Shown here piece by piece: positions 46,760 to 57,361 of a DNA stretch of 64,000 nucleotides; position 1 is the stretch's first letter; the number at the start of each line of letters is the position of its first letter. The position numbers and the translations under genes were made by a program. Below the pieces are notes generated by a model. The model saw only the letters and a list, made by a program, of their open reading frames with translations, was not told the DNA's origin and did no database searches. The DNA is from JASHVB01 sp963762885 (lineage in GTDB: Bacteria > Pseudomonadota > Alphaproteobacteria > Acetobacterales > Acetobacteraceae). The stretch is from positions 1-64,000 of the forward strand of contig CAVXNH010000123.1 of the NCBI GenBank assembly GCA_963762885.1, written 5' to 3'.

Positions 46760-49700
46760 ATGAAGCGCGCGAAGCCGGCCCGGGGCTCCAGCCGGAAGAC
46801 GGGAAGTGCCGTGTCTCGCAGCAGGGCCGCTGCCGCGGCGCCGAAGACACCCGCAATGGTACCCCGTAAGCCGGCGTCCAGCAGGCCGCCCACCGGCGGC
46901 GGCACGTATCCGGCCGCCGCCGCAGCGGCGCCGGATGACCGGCCGGCGCCGATGATCCTGATCCACGTCGAACCTACTGTCTCCGGCGGCAGCATGCACA
47001 ACCGCTTCGATGTGCAGATCCTTGGCCGGGTCGCCTCGTCGGCAGCGATCGAGGACATCGAACTGCGAACCGAAGGGGCGGTGATCGCGCGGGCTTCGTT
47101 CGGCCAGCCACCGCCAGAGCAAATGGTAACGCTGCCAGACGGCACGGACGGCTGGCAACGCGCCTTCCTCCTCGTGCTGCCACGACCGCTGGCCCTCGCC
47201 ACAGGCCTGTGTTCGTGCGAATTGCGCGCTCGCACCACCGACGGCCATAGCCGCACCGAAATACTCGAGCTCGCGATCGATCCGGCCGCTCCTGCGCCAG
47301 TCAGTTCGCGATCCGGCCCACTGCTCCCCGGCGCCGCCGCTTCCGCCGGCCGGCCCCACGTACTGCTCTTTGTCGAACGCGTGTTGCTTGACGACGACAG
47401 GAACCTGACCGTGCAGGGTTGGGCGCTGGCGATGACCCAGATCGTCACCGTGCAGGTGTTTGCGGGAGACAACGAACGTCTGCCGGCAGCCCAGCTTGGC
47501 GGCCCGCGCGACGACGTGGCCAACGCGTTTCCCGCCTACCCCAACGCGCGGCAGTCCGGCTTCACCTGCACCGGGCGCGTCAGCCCGGCGGCATCTCTCG
47601 ACAGCATCCGGGTGCAGGCAATCAGCCTGAACGGCTTCGCCATGGATGTCGTCGTGCCGGTCGAGCGCGTCTCGTCGCGTCCACCCCAGCACCGGCCTGC
47701 GCCGCGTCTGGTTGCCGAGGCCGAGCCGGAACCGGCGCGGCCGTTCTCACCGTTTCGCCAGGAACCGGCCTACAAACTCACCGCGGATTTCAGTATCGCC
47801 GCCGATCCCTTGCCGACATTGGAATCCGTGGCCGTCAGCGAATTCGATCCGCCGCAGTCATTCGATACGGCGCAACTCGCCTACGCGCCGATTGCCGAAG
47901 TGACCTACGCAAAACCGCCGCAGGATGAGCGGCGGACGATCCATTACTTCTGCGACCTGGCCATAGTGACGCCCGACGGCATGCTGATGGTTGAAGGCTG
48001 GGCAGCCAGCGCCGTCGGGATCGGCGGCGTTAGCGTCTATCTTGGGCGCGAGAAGCTGGGGAGAGCGAACTGGGCCTGCTGCGGGCCGATGTGGGCGAAC
48101 AACTCACCAACGTCCCGATGGCGCGGCTGTCCGGCTTTCGGTTCCGCAAGACGATCGCCGACCTCCCAGAAGGCGAGCATGACGTGCGGATCGTGGTCCG
48201 CAACGGGCTCGACGACGTTCGCGACGAAATCAAGGCCGTTACGTTCCACCGCGAGGGCACACCGCTTTCCGCTGCCGAGGAAGCGGCGCGCGTCGTAACC
48301 CAGGCGAGCGCCGGGACAGAGTTCCGTTTCGAACTTGATTTACCGCAGGTCATGAACGACGCCGTACAGGAACCGGTCACCAGCCGGCTCACGATCGAGG
48401 GTTGGGTGCTGGCCCGTTCCGGCGTTACCGGGATGGACGTCTACCTGGACGAGCAGCGCCTGGGTGAGGCTCATCACGGGCTGGCGCGGCAGGATGTCGG
48501 TGCAGCCTTCCCGGATTGGGAAAATTCGCTGCGCAGCGGCTTCGCGTTCCACTGTCCCCCGCGCAGCTTGCGCGACGGCAAGCATACCGTGCGCCTGGAG
48601 GTTCGGGCACGCAGCGGCCAGAGCCTCTCCCGCGCATTTACCGTCGAGGTGAAGAAGGCCGAGAACGAGGATAGCCTTACCAATATCCGCCGCCGCATCA
48701 GCCGGGTAGAGGCCAACGTGCTGTCGGCAGTGCTCGACGATCTGCGTTATCGTCCGGCGTTCCGCCTGATCCTGCGGCAGTCCGGTACCGGGAGCCTGGC
48801 CGTCTGCGTGTCACGATCCAGTCGCTGAAGCGGCAGGTCTACGCCGATTGGCAGCTTGCGGTGCTGACGAACGCCGACGACGACGTAGCCGGCCTGTGCG
48901 ACAGGATTGCCGGACTTCGCCGGCGAACACGCACAGCGCATCGTGGTCATCGGCCCGACCGATCCCGCATTCGATGCGCCGCTGGCCGATGCCGGCGATC
49001 GGGCGACTTTGTTCGGCGTGCTGTGCCCCGGCGACGAACTGGCGGCGGATGCTTTTGCCCATGTCGCCGTGGCGGCGGGCCTGCATCGCAGCGCGGATCT
49101 GCTTTATGCCGACGAGGCGTGCATCAGCCCGGTCAGCCACGAGCGCGAGCCGTTCTTCAAGCCGGATTTTTCTCCCGATCTGCTGTTATCGACCAACTAC
49201 ATCGGCCGGCCGTGGTTCGTCGCTGCCGCGGTGTTGGCAACGCGTCGGCGTGACGCCGCGCGCGCTGCTGCGGGATGGCGAATACGATCTGCTGCTGCGC
49301 TGCACCGAACAATCCGCCTCCATCCACCACATTCCCAAATTGCTCGCATTGCGCGGCGAGGCGGCACTCGACGACGACGTAACCAGCCGGGCGGCGCTGG
49401 CGGGTGCAGCGGCGCGACGGGGGATCGAGGCCGAGGTGATGGACGGCTGCGTGCCCGGTACCTGGCGCTTCCGCCGCATGGTGCAAGCCCCCGGCAAGGT
49501 CGCCATCATCATCCCGACCTGCGCTGCGCAGGGCCATATCGAAAATTGCATCGCCACGCTGCGGGCCAAAACCGCCTATCGGAATTACGAGATCGTCTGC
49601 ATCGACAATATTCCGGAAAGCCAGGTCGCCTGGAGGGTCTGGCTGCCACAGAATGCCGATCGGGTCATCGAAATTCCCGAGCCATTCAACTGGTCGCGCT

Positions 49701-51598
49701 TCAACAACATCGCCGCGGCGGCCACTGACAGCGAATATCTGCTGTTCCTCAACGACGACGTCGAGATCACCCAGGACGATTGGCTGGATGTGCTGCTGGA
49801 GCATGCGCAGCGGCCGGAAGTGGGCGTGGTCGGGCCGCAGTTGCTGTATCCATCGGGCAAGGTGCAGCACGCCGGCATGTTCCTCGGCGCCGGGATCGGC
49901 CGGCATGCCTTCCGCTTCGCCCCCGCCGACGACCCGGGTTATTTCGGCCTCGCGCTGACCCAGCGCAACGTCATCGCGGTCACCGGCGCCTGCATGCTGA
50001 TGCGCCGCGAGGTGTTCGAGGATGTCGGCCGGTTCGAAGAGGCCCATACGGTCGTTAACAACGATCTCGACTTCTGCCTGCGGGCGCATCAGGCGGGCAA
50101 GCTGACCGTGTTTACGCCGCATGCCAGTCTGATCCATCACGAACTGGCAAGCCGTGAGAACTTGCCGGACACGTTCGACACAACGCATTTCAATTCGCGC
50201 TGGAAGACACTGTTCGCCGCCGGCGATCCGTATTTCAGCCCGTCGCTGTCGCGCTTTTCGGACGACTACCGGCCAGACGACGAGGCAACGCAAGCAGTGT
50301 TCGGCGCGCATCCGCTGTTCGACGCCGACGAGATTCGCCGCATCCTGGTGGTGAAGCTCGACCACATCGGCGACTTCGTTACCTGCCTGCCGGCCGTCCG
50401 CCGATTGAAGACGGTGTTTCCGCAGGCCTTGATCGCCGTGCTGGCTGGCAGTCATGCGCGCGGCTTTGCCAGCATGGAGCCGGCGATCGACGAACTCATC
50501 GAGTTCGATTTTTTCCACACCCGTTCGCAGCTTGGCGAAAAGCAACTGACGGTGAAGGATTTCCTCGAATTGCGCGAGCGCCTCGCGCCGTATCGGTTCG
50601 ACCTGGCCGTGGACCTGCGCAAGCATCTGTCCACCCGCGATGTGTTGCAGCACACCGGTGCGCGTTTCCTGGCCGGCTACGATTACATGGGGCAGTTTCC
50701 GTTCCTCGACATCGCGCTGGAATGGGACGGCGACAAGACGCTGCAACGCAAGCGCAGCCACATCGTGGACGACCTGTTGGCGCTGGTTGAAGCGATTGCC
50801 ACCGCCTGCGGCACCGACCGCACCCTGTTACCAAACCGGCCCCTGCCGCTCGATCCGGCAACGCTGCCGGACCCGGTGCGCGGTCTGTTCGTCAAGCCTG
50901 TCGTTGCGATGCATATCGGTGCCGGCAATATCACCAAAACCTGGCCGGCCGAATATTTCAGCGCGCTGATCGATCTGTTGACCGAGCGCAACGGCGTCAA
51001 CGTCATGCTGATCGGCGGTCCCGATGACCGCGAGGTATCCGAGAAACTGCAAGAAACGCTGCTGCGGCCCGAGGCGGTCGCTTCGATTGCCGGTGAGGTT
51101 TCGTTGAGCGAGTTGCCACGCCTGCTGTCGGCATGTTGTCTGTATATCGGCAACGACAGCGGACCGAAGCACATCGCCGCCGGGCTTGGCTTAACGACGA
51201 TCGGCATTCACTCGGGCGTGGTTGACGCGACCGAATGGGCCCCGGTCGGCCGACGGGCCGTGGCGATCCGGCGCAACATGACGTGCAGTCCGTGCTACCT
51301 GCAACACGCCGAGCATTGCCCACGCGCGCTTGCGTGCCTGCGCTTCCTGGAGCCGTCGGCGGTGCACCAGGCCGCCACGATGTTGCTGGCGCGTCCGGTG
51401 GAACCGGTGGCGAGCGACGCCCCGACCGAAACAACAACCTCGATCGCCGCGAAGGAAGCGGCGATGGTGGCGGAGGCCATGGCAGCATCGAGCGAAACGA
51501 CGACCGCCGAATCCAAAGTGCCGATCCGGAAGATCGCCCGGCTTCCCTCCCCGCCGAGCACCAAACCACGCGGCCGCCGCGAGCGGGTGCCCGCATGA
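46760..51598 (+). CDS. giant multidomain glycosyltransferase (beta-sandwich x4, GT2 x2, GT9)
   Basis: About 1,610 residues when four frame breaks are repaired. After an Ala/Pro-rich N-terminus come four related beta-rich modules (LTVQGWALAM, LMVEGWAASAVGIGGVSVYL and LTIEGWVLARSGVTGMDVYL mark them). Next is a first GT2-like domain (LYADEACISP, FFKPDFSPDLLLSTNYIGRP), then a second with PGKVAIIIPTCAAQGHIENC and LLFLNDDVEITQDDWLDVLL (the N-D-D metal site). Last is a GT9 ADP-heptose transferase domain (RRILVVKLDHIGDFVTCLPA ... YIGNDSGPKHIAAGLGL). Breaks are near 48057 (missing G), 48803, 48905 and 49240. It overlaps the next gene by ATGA. Likely builds or extends the LPS core with heptose from HldE. 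Confidence 0.8.
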
Positions 51599-52383
51599 GC
51601 AGCCTGCACGATACTGCGCTGGTTGCGCTGGCGGTCGAGTTGGCAACGCAGGCCGGCGCGGCGATTTTGCAAGTCAGGCGCAGCGGATTCGACGTATTGC
51701 GCAAGGCGGACCGATCGGTGGTGACGGCGGCGGACCATGCCGCGGAGGCGATCATCGTCGCCGGGTTGCGTGCGGCAACCCCCGACATTCCGGTCATTGC
51801 CGAGGAAGAAGCCGCGGCCGGCCGCATCACCGCGCCGTCGGCAGAGTTCTGGCTGGTAGACCCGCTGGACGGCACGCGTGAATTTGCCGCGGGCAACGAC
51901 GAGTTCGCTGTGAACATCGGTCTGGTGCGCGACGGGCGGGTGGTGCTCGGCGTGGTCGGCGTCCCGGCCGCGAACGAAATGTTCGGCGGCATTGTCGGCA
52001 TCGGCGCATGGAAGCGCAGCGCGACGGGAGAGCACCCGATCGCGACGCGGTTGCCGCCTGATGAAGGGATTACCGTGGTGGCCAGCAAGCATCACGGCGA
52101 TACCGCATTGCTTGATGAATGCCTGCGCGGCCGGCGCGTTGCGCACATTCTGAATTTCGGTTCAAGTTTGAAATTCTGCCGGTTGGCCGAGGGGATCGCC
52201 GATCTTTATCCGCGGTTCGGCCGCACCATGGAGTGGGACACCTGCGCGCCCCAAGCGGTGCTGGAAGCCGCCGGCGGCACGGTGCGGACATTGCAGGGCG
52301 CGCCCTTGGGCTACGGCAAGCCCGGCTGGGAGAACCCCCACTTCATCTGCGCCGGCAAAGAAATCGCCCCCGCGCGATGCTAA
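51595..52383 (+). CDS. CysQ/inositol monophosphatase family phosphatase
   Basis: 262 residues. Metal-binding motifs of the Li+-sensitive phosphatase family are present: VIAEEEAAAG, EFWLVDPLDGTREFAAGNDE (the W-x-x-D-P-x-D-G-T hallmark) and TMEWDTCAPQAVLEAAGG. The T-R-E-F pattern after DGT favours 3'(2'),5'-bisphosphate nucleotidase (CysQ) over inositol phosphatase. Its ATG overlaps the stop of the giant glycosyltransferase. A phosphatase removing PAP would fit a past sulfotransferase link, but that is speculation. Confidence 0.87.
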   Translation: MSSLHDTALVALAVELATQAGAAILQVRRSGFDVLRKADRSVVTAADHAAEAIIVAGLRAATPDIPVIAEEEAAAGRITAPSAEFWLVDPLDGTREFAAGNDEFAVNIGLVRDGRVVLGVVGVPAANEMFGGIVGIGAWKRSATGEHPIATRLPPDEGITVVASKHHGDTALLDECLRGRRVAHILNFGSSLKFCRLAEGIADLYPRFGRTMEWDTCAPQAVLEAAGGTVRTLQGAPLGYGKPGWENPHFICAGKEIAPARC

Positions 52384-52470
52384 CCTCTCCCGCGGGAGCG
52401 GGAGAGGTCGAGGGCGCGAAGCGCACGAGGGTGAGGGTGATCGGGTCGGCACGTAGCAGGTGGAGCGTGC
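52384..52470. repeat. partial BIME-like palindrome
   Basis: Begins CCTCTCCCGCGGGAGCGGGA directly after the cysQ-type stop codon and continues through GGGTGATCGGGTCGGCACG. It lies between two convergent genes and lacks the right half of the full element. Confidence 0.8.
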
Positions 52471-52493
52471 CGCCCCTCCGAACCGCGTGCCCC

Positions 52494-52928
52494 CTAAACC
52501 CGCATCCGCGAAATCTCCAGCAGCACGCTGGCCTCAAGCTCTTTCTCGTCGAGCCGATGCTTCACCAGGTCGCCGATACTGACGATGCCCTTCAACTCTC
52601 CACCGTCGATCACCGGCAGATGCCGAATCCGGCCCACCGTCATCGTCGCCAGGGCCGCGTCGATACGGTCGCCGGACCCGCATGACACGATCGGCGCGCT
52701 CATCAGCGAGTGTACCGAAAATTGCAACGCCTCGGCGCCATGGTCGGCCACGGCATTGACGAAATCACGCTCGGAGAACACGCCGACCGGCCTCATCCAT
52801 TGATCTTCCACGACCAGCGCGCCGATCTTGTGTTCGGCCAGCTTGCGCAACGCCGGATACACCGTCTCGGTCTCCTGCGCCTTCACCACATGGTGGCCCT
52901 TGCCGCGCAGCACATCGCAAATCAACAT
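52494..52928 (-). CDS. two-CBS-domain protein
   Basis: 144 residues comprising a tandem CBS pair (ALRKLAEHKIGALVVEDQWM plus RPVGVFSERDFVNAVADHGA; RIDAALATMTVGRIRHLPVI plus DGGELKGIVSIGDLVKHRLD). Such stand-alone pairs bind adenosine nucleotides and sense energy state. ATG 52928 is preferred because GGAGGTG lies just upstream; the frame is open further but without similarity. Single gene, convergent with the phosphatase gene. Confidence 0.92.
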   Translation of the reverse strand: MLICDVLRGKGHHVVKAQETETVYPALRKLAEHKIGALVVEDQWMRPVGVFSERDFVNAVADHGAEALQFSVHSLMSAPIVSCGSGDRIDAALATMTVGRIRHLPVIDGGELKGIVSIGDLVKHRLDEKELEASVLLEISRMRV

Positions 52929-53160
52929 GACAACACCTCCATCTTTGCCGCCCGCCTGCGTCCGGGCGGGGATCGGGGCGGCCTGGATTACTCCGCTTGG
53001 AGGCGCGGTCCTCACATGGGCATCCGTGGCGCCTGTACCAATATCCGGCAGCCGCCGGGCGTTCACAGCTTGCGGATTGGCGAGTGGCACGCCGGCGAAT
53101 CCAGCGGTGTCATACCAGGCCGCAAAACGATTGACGTACGACAACGGCCGTCCCTAACCG

Positions 53161-53216
53161 TCATGGCCGGCCCATGGCCCCGGGCGCTTGTCCCGGGGCT
53201 TGTGCCGGCCATGACG
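53161..53216. repeat. short palindrome, GTCATGGCCGG family
   Basis: TCATGGCCGGCCCATGGCCC... pairs with ...GGGGCTTGTGCCGGCCATGA around GCGCTTGT. A shortened copy of the nuo-region palindrome family, in the 340-bp gap between the CBS gene and creA; the rest of that gap shows no gene. Confidence 0.7.
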
Positions 53217-53269
53217 GCTAGGGCGGTCCGTGCGAAACGGTCGAGAGTCAATCGTTCGGCAAGTTGGAA

Positions 53270-53725
53270 TCAGGGGACGTCCAGCGGCACCACGCTGATG
53301 CTGTTGAACGGCGATCCGTTGATCAGCCGCGTGCTGACGACGGTATACACCAGCACATGCTTTTCCGGATCGATCGCCCGGTGAATCTGGAAGCTCTTGA
53401 AGAACAGCGACGCCGAAGCGAAGCCGATGACCTCCGACTTCGGCAGGCTCGCAGGCATGGCAACCGGACCGACCGCGCGGCAGGCGATGGAGAAGCGGCT
53501 CGGATCCTCGGCAAGCCCGATACCGCCCTTGATACCCCCGGTTTCCGCGCGCGACATGTAGCACGACACGTTCTGCACCCGCGGGTCGTCGTAGCGCTCG
53601 ACGACGATCTTGTCGTCGGGGCCGAGCCAGCGGAAGTTGGTGTTGATCGAATCGATGCGTGTCTGCGCGAGCGCCGGCCCCGCGGCGATCGATGCCGCAA
53701 TTGCGGCCAGCACGAGTCGTTGCAT
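53270..53725 (-). CDS. creA: CreA family protein
   Basis: 151-residue periplasmic protein. The signal peptide is MQRLVLAAIAASIAAGPALA, followed by DKIVVERYDDPRVQNVSCYM, GGIGLAEDPSRFSIACRAVG and SLFFKSFQIHRAIDPEKHVL, which is the CreA (PF05981) sequence pattern. The molecular function of CreA is not known. The start at 53725 gives a clean signal peptide; the longer open frame upstream is a shadow. Confidence 0.93.
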   Translation of the reverse strand: MQRLVLAAIAASIAAGPALAQTRIDSINTNFRWLGPDDKIVVERYDDPRVQNVSCYMSRAETGGIKGGIGLAEDPSRFSIACRAVGPVAMPASLPKSEVIGFASASLFFKSFQIHRAIDPEKHVLVYTVVSTRLINGSPFNSISVVPLDVP

Positions 53726-53838
53726 GTCGGGTGCTCCGTTGTCCGGTTGGAATGTAAAGCGCGTGTCACCGTCGAGGCGTCCGAGGCTGCCGATCGCCTT
53801 CAGCATCGTATGGGATAGCAGGCGTCTGCGTCCCAGGG

Positions 53839-54807
53839 CTATCTCACCGAAGGCGGAAGCAGCAGCCCGGACGGCCACAGCGCATTTGGCCCTGGCGCGA
53901 GGCCGAGCCGATCTGTCAGGTCTCGACGCACGATCGCACCGTAGCTCCCCACCGCAGCCGAGACCTCGGCGCGCCAGGCTGGCCGCAACCCGGCAGGGTG
54001 CTGTGCCGGCAGGCCGTCCGCCGCCTTCGCGGCCCAGGCATCGGCGGGCGCGTCGGACAGCAATAGCGCGTCGATCACCCAGGCCACGTCGGCGGCCCAT
54101 GCGCCATCGGCCTGCGGAGTCACGGCGATGATCGGATTGGCCGCCAGGATCTCGGGCAGCAGTCGGCTGGCCAGATGCCGTACCCCCGAGTTCCGCCTGA
54201 TATCGGCGAGGTAAGTTGCCTCCCCCGCCACCGCGCCGCATTTGCCGACATTGTAGGCGTCGAGCATCTCGACATCCTCTTCGAAGGCGAGGCGCGAAAT
54301 CTCCAGATGCAGCCTGGCAACGGCACTCTCCAGCGCGCGTTGCCCGGGGCTGCCGATCATCAGGCAGACCGTTTGGCCGGTAAGGTCGTCAAGACGTCGA
54401 ACCGGCGATGCCTCCGGAACCATGATCCCGATCGTGCTGACCAGGACAGTGGGACCCGGCACCACGAAACGTCCCAAGTCCTGCGCGGCGATCTCGCCGC
54501 CGGTCAGAAACGCCAGCGCATCACGACCCGCACGCACGCCATCGTAGCTGTGCGGCGCCTCGTAGAGGGCGAACGACACCCGGCCTGATGGGCCCAGCAC
54601 GGCGATGGCAACCGCACGGCAGAGATCGACCGCGACGCCGATCGCTCCGCCTGTTGGCGAGACCTCGGCGATACCCGGCCGTTCGACCGCACCGCAGTGC
54701 AGCGTGCCTTCGGCGCGAATGCGGTCGATCGCGCCGGCCGCGCGCGCGGGAACGCTGAGGCCAAGCAACGCCGCCAGGCATATCGCGGCAGGCGCAAGCC
54801 GATGCAC
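53839..54807 (-). CDS. family 3 extracellular solute-binding protein
   Basis: 322 residues with signal peptide MHRLAPAAICLAALLGLSVP. The mature protein follows the PF00497 pattern: IRAEGTLHCGAVERPGIAEV, VAVDLCRAVAIAVLGPSGRV, LTGQTVCLMIGSPGQRALES and EMLDAYNVGKCGAVAGEATY. It resembles amino-acid ABC-transporter binding proteins, but no permease or ATPase gene is next to it. It starts 8 bp after the phosphoesterase stop, so the two are probably one unit; the ligand is unknown. Confidence 0.82.
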   Translation of the reverse strand: MHRLAPAAICLAALLGLSVPARAAGAIDRIRAEGTLHCGAVERPGIAEVSPTGGAIGVAVDLCRAVAIAVLGPSGRVSFALYEAPHSYDGVRAGRDALAFLTGGEIAAQDLGRFVVPGPTVLVSTIGIMVPEASPVRRLDDLTGQTVCLMIGSPGQRALESAVARLHLEISRLAFEEDVEMLDAYNVGKCGAVAGEATYLADIRRNSGVRHLASRLLPEILAANPIIAVTPQADGAWAADVAWVIDALLLSDAPADAWAAKAADGLPAQHPAGLRPAWRAEVSAAVGSYGAIVRRDLTDRLGLAPGPNALWPSGLLLPPSVR

Positions 54808-54815
54808 CGGCCGCC

Positions 54816-56882
54816 CTACGGTTTCGCGCCCGCCAGGTTGTATTGCGGCAGCGTGGACGGAAGCGTGTTGAAACCGGGCGGAATCGCCGCGACCATGTGC
54901 TGCCGCTGATCCTCCGGCTCCACTCCGATACCCGCGCAGCCCTTGCCGCCGAAATGCGGTAGAGTGTTCACAATGTTATCCGGGATCATCGCATAGCTGC
55001 CCGGCAGCATCGGCAGCTTGCCGCTCAGCCGTGCAGGCTCGAACGCCGCCAGCAGATCGTCGGTCTCCGGCGTGTTAATGTCGCGCGGTCCGAGATGGTG
55101 CTGCACGAAGCCATCCGGCCCGTTGAACTGCGGGTCGGCGCCTGCCAGCAGCGCCTGTTTCTCTTCCGGCAGCGTGGCCAGTGGCGGCAGATCGAACAGC
55201 GCCTCAATCGTCTCGATAACCGCGTTATGGTCGCCTTCGGTATGCGCAACAACATGGGCGCGCGCATAGGGCGAGATCACGATCAGCGGGATGCGGATGC
55301 CGCGCGCGAGTGGCAGCTTGTCCGGACCGTACGACAGGATGCGCGGCGGCACGTGGTCATAGAAGCCATCGGACTCGTCGTAGGCGATGACGATCAGGCT
55401 CTGCCGCCACAGCTCCGGATTGCTCGCGACCGCATTGATCACCCGCGCGGCCATCGCCTCGCTGATCTGCCGGTCGCTATAATTCGGATGATCGTCGTCG
55501 CCTTGCTTGACCTTCGCGATGGTCTTGCGATCGGCATCGGTCAGCGCGGCGGGATAGTTCGCATTCTGGATCGGCGGAGTCATGCCGGCGATGTTGACGA
55601 AGCCGCCGCGGAAATAGAACACCCCGCCCTGCGCCGGAAGCTGGTGCCCCTCCAGGTCGGCAAAGCCGTCGCCGAGGCCGCGCAGGTGCGGGATCAACGC
55701 CGGGTTGTTGGCAATATAGCCGAAATATTGCACACCGTTGTGGTGACTGACATAGCCCACATTACTCGCCTGGCCGGCCGGCTCATTCGGCTCGTGGTCA
55801 TAGCCCTCCTCGTACCAGCGCCAGTTCACCGGCTGCCCGTTGCGGGACTGCACGAACGGAATGTCGTTGCGGATATCGGCAAGATCGGTGTCGGGCGCGC
55901 GATCCTTTTGCATCGCCGCGGTCACCCCGCGCCCGGCAAAGGTGAGCGGCAGCGTCGCGAAGGTCAGGTTCCCGGCAATGTTGTTGTTCGTGTAGGGCTC
56001 CAGCACGTTGCTGCTGCGCGGCTCGCGGTCCGTCTTGGTGGTGTCGAACTGCGAGCCGAGGAACGGCCGCGCATCGTCCATCAGCGGCGGCCCCGGCAAA
56101 GTGGCGGTGACACCGTTGACAGTGATGCTTTGTCCGGCCGAGCCGTGCTTCACCCACTGCGTCTCGCCCGATTGCCCGGCAATCATGGCGACCGCGTTCG
56201 GCGCGGAGGGCGTGTCCTCGGTGGCGAAGATGTTGTCGAACAGGGTGAAGCGGCTGGCGTATTGCCAAAAGAACGGGATGGTGTCGCAGTCGATGTGGCT
56301 CATCACCAGGCGGGCGAACTGCGTGCCCATGGCGATATTGGCGTCACCGCCCTTGCTGGCGAAGCGTCCGTATTCTTCGGCGGCGAAGCCATCCATGGCG
56401 GCGACGCCATGCTGCACGTCGATCTTCTTCGCCAGACCGGGGTGGGTATGGTCGACGCTATCCACGAACGTGGCGTTTTGCTCCGGCCCGAGGCGGAATG
56501 GCGTGACGGTAACCGGCTTGCCGTCAGCGCCGGTGTAAGTCTGGGTGAAGCCCGGAGTATGGGCGGCGTCGCGTGGATGCGCCCCATCGGAATACAGGCC
56601 GTTAGCGCCGGGAAACGTGCCGAATTCGTTGTCGAAGGAATGGTTCTCGTTGAAGATCACAAACACATACTTGATCTTTGTGCGCAGCAGCCGGATCAGC
56701 GCGGATCGGCTGATGCCCGGCTCGGTGGCGGGATCGACGACATAGGGCGAGATCGCGGCGTGAGGATCGGGTTGCAGCGTGACCATGCGGCGCGGCGACG
56801 GTGCTGTCTGAGCAAGCGCTGCAGTCGGCAGTGCGACAGCGCAGGTGATGATGGCGGCTGCGAGTATGACAGAACGGGGCAC
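54816..56882 (-). CDS. secreted phosphoesterase (acid phosphatase/phospholipase C family)
   Basis: 688 residues, GTG start after GGAGG, signal peptide through PTAALAQTA. The PF04185 metal-site motifs are present: VIFNENHSFDNEFGTFPGAN, SHIDCDTIPFFWQYASRFTL with FDNIFATEDTPSAPN, IAYDESDGFYDHVPPRI, and the C-terminal VISPYARAHVVAHTEGDHNA. The family hydrolyses phosphate esters or phospholipids outside the cytoplasm. Upstream of and probably co-transcribed with the solute-binding protein gene, which suggests scavenging. Specific substrate not determinable. Confidence 0.92.
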   Translation of the reverse strand: MPRSVILAAAIITCAVALPTAALAQTAPSPRRMVTLQPDPHAAISPYVVDPATEPGISRSALIRLLRTKIKYVFVIFNENHSFDNEFGTFPGANGLYSDGAHPRDAAHTPGFTQTYTGADGKPVTVTPFRLGPEQNATFVDSVDHTHPGLAKKIDVQHGVAAMDGFAAEEYGRFASKGGDANIAMGTQFARLVMSHIDCDTIPFFWQYASRFTLFDNIFATEDTPSAPNAVAMIAGQSGETQWVKHGSAGQSITVNGVTATLPGPPLMDDARPFLGSQFDTTKTDREPRSSNVLEPYTNNNIAGNLTFATLPLTFAGRGVTAAMQKDRAPDTDLADIRNDIPFVQSRNGQPVNWRWYEEGYDHEPNEPAGQASNVGYVSHHNGVQYFGYIANNPALIPHLRGLGDGFADLEGHQLPAQGGVFYFRGGFVNIAGMTPPIQNANYPAALTDADRKTIAKVKQGDDDHPNYSDRQISEAMAARVINAVASNPELWRQSLIVIAYDESDGFYDHVPPRILSYGPDKLPLARGIRIPLIVISPYARAHVVAHTEGDHNAVIETIEALFDLPPLATLPEEKQALLAGADPQFNGPDGFVQHHLGPRDINTPETDDLLAAFEPARLSGKLPMLPGSYAMIPDNIVNTLPHFGGKGCAGIGVEPEDQRQHMVAAIPPGFNTLPSTLPQYNLAGAKP

Positions 56883-57074
56883 GGCGAACCTCCGACGATC
56901 GCCCGATTTGTAATTGGGTTGGAGTTTCGTGCAACTGCGTCACGAGACTGTCACGGTAAACCTCTCCCGCGCTGCACGCGGCTCGAAAATGAGTTCCCCG
57001 GCCGCCTCATGGCCGCAAGCCTATTTGCCTGACCGAAAAGCTCAATTGGAACACCCGCCGCGACTTGCCGTCAC

Positions 57075-57091
57075 TATAGCAATTTGCTATA
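57075..57091. promoter_or_regulatory. palindromic operator of the toxin-antitoxin pair
   Basis: TATAGCAA-T-TTGCTATA, a perfect 8-bp inverted repeat, ends 9 bp before the GTG of the toxin gene. The right arm GCTATA could be the -10 box, which would place transcription start at or near the GTG and make the mRNA leaderless. Likely bound by the Xre-type antitoxin. Confidence 0.75.
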
Positions 57092-57100
57092 CCGCCTCGC

Positions 57101-57349
57101 GTGAAAACCGTCCACTACACCAAAGAGGCGGCCAGAAATCTCCGGCGGCACGGAAACATCGCAGGGCGCATACGTCGCGCGGTCGCCGACTATGCCACCG
57201 ATCCAAGCGCGCACGCCAATAACGTGACGCAACTTGTCGGCAGCGGACTGCTGCGCATGCGGATCGGCGACTTTCGGGCGATCTTCGAGGAGACCGCCGA
57301 CACGATTACAGTGACCAAGGTGCGGCCGAGAGGATCAGCATATGATTAG
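57101..57349 (+). CDS. RelE/ParE-family toxin
   Basis: 82 residues, GTG start. The fold pattern reads VHYTKEAARNLRRHG, NVTQLVGSGLLRMRIGDFRA, IFEETADTITVTKVRPRGSA; the basic residues in RMRIGDFRAIF match RelE-type mRNA interferases. No Shine-Dalgarno is visible upstream. It precedes its partner by 12 bp, the toxin-first order seen in HigBA-like systems. Confidence 0.9.
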   Translation: MKTVHYTKEAARNLRRHGNIAGRIRRAVADYATDPSAHANNVTQLVGSGLLRMRIGDFRAIFEETADTITVTKVRPRGSAYD

Positions 57350-57361
57350 CAGGGAACCGCG

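Noticed and set aside
49157..50761. A 534-codon minus-strand frame opposite the giant glycosyltransferase
   Set aside because: Shadow frame; the plus-strand frame carries clear GT2 and GT9 motifs.
55095..57032. A 645-codon plus-strand frame opposite the phosphoesterase
   Set aside because: Shadow of a gene with a signal peptide and complete catalytic motifs.
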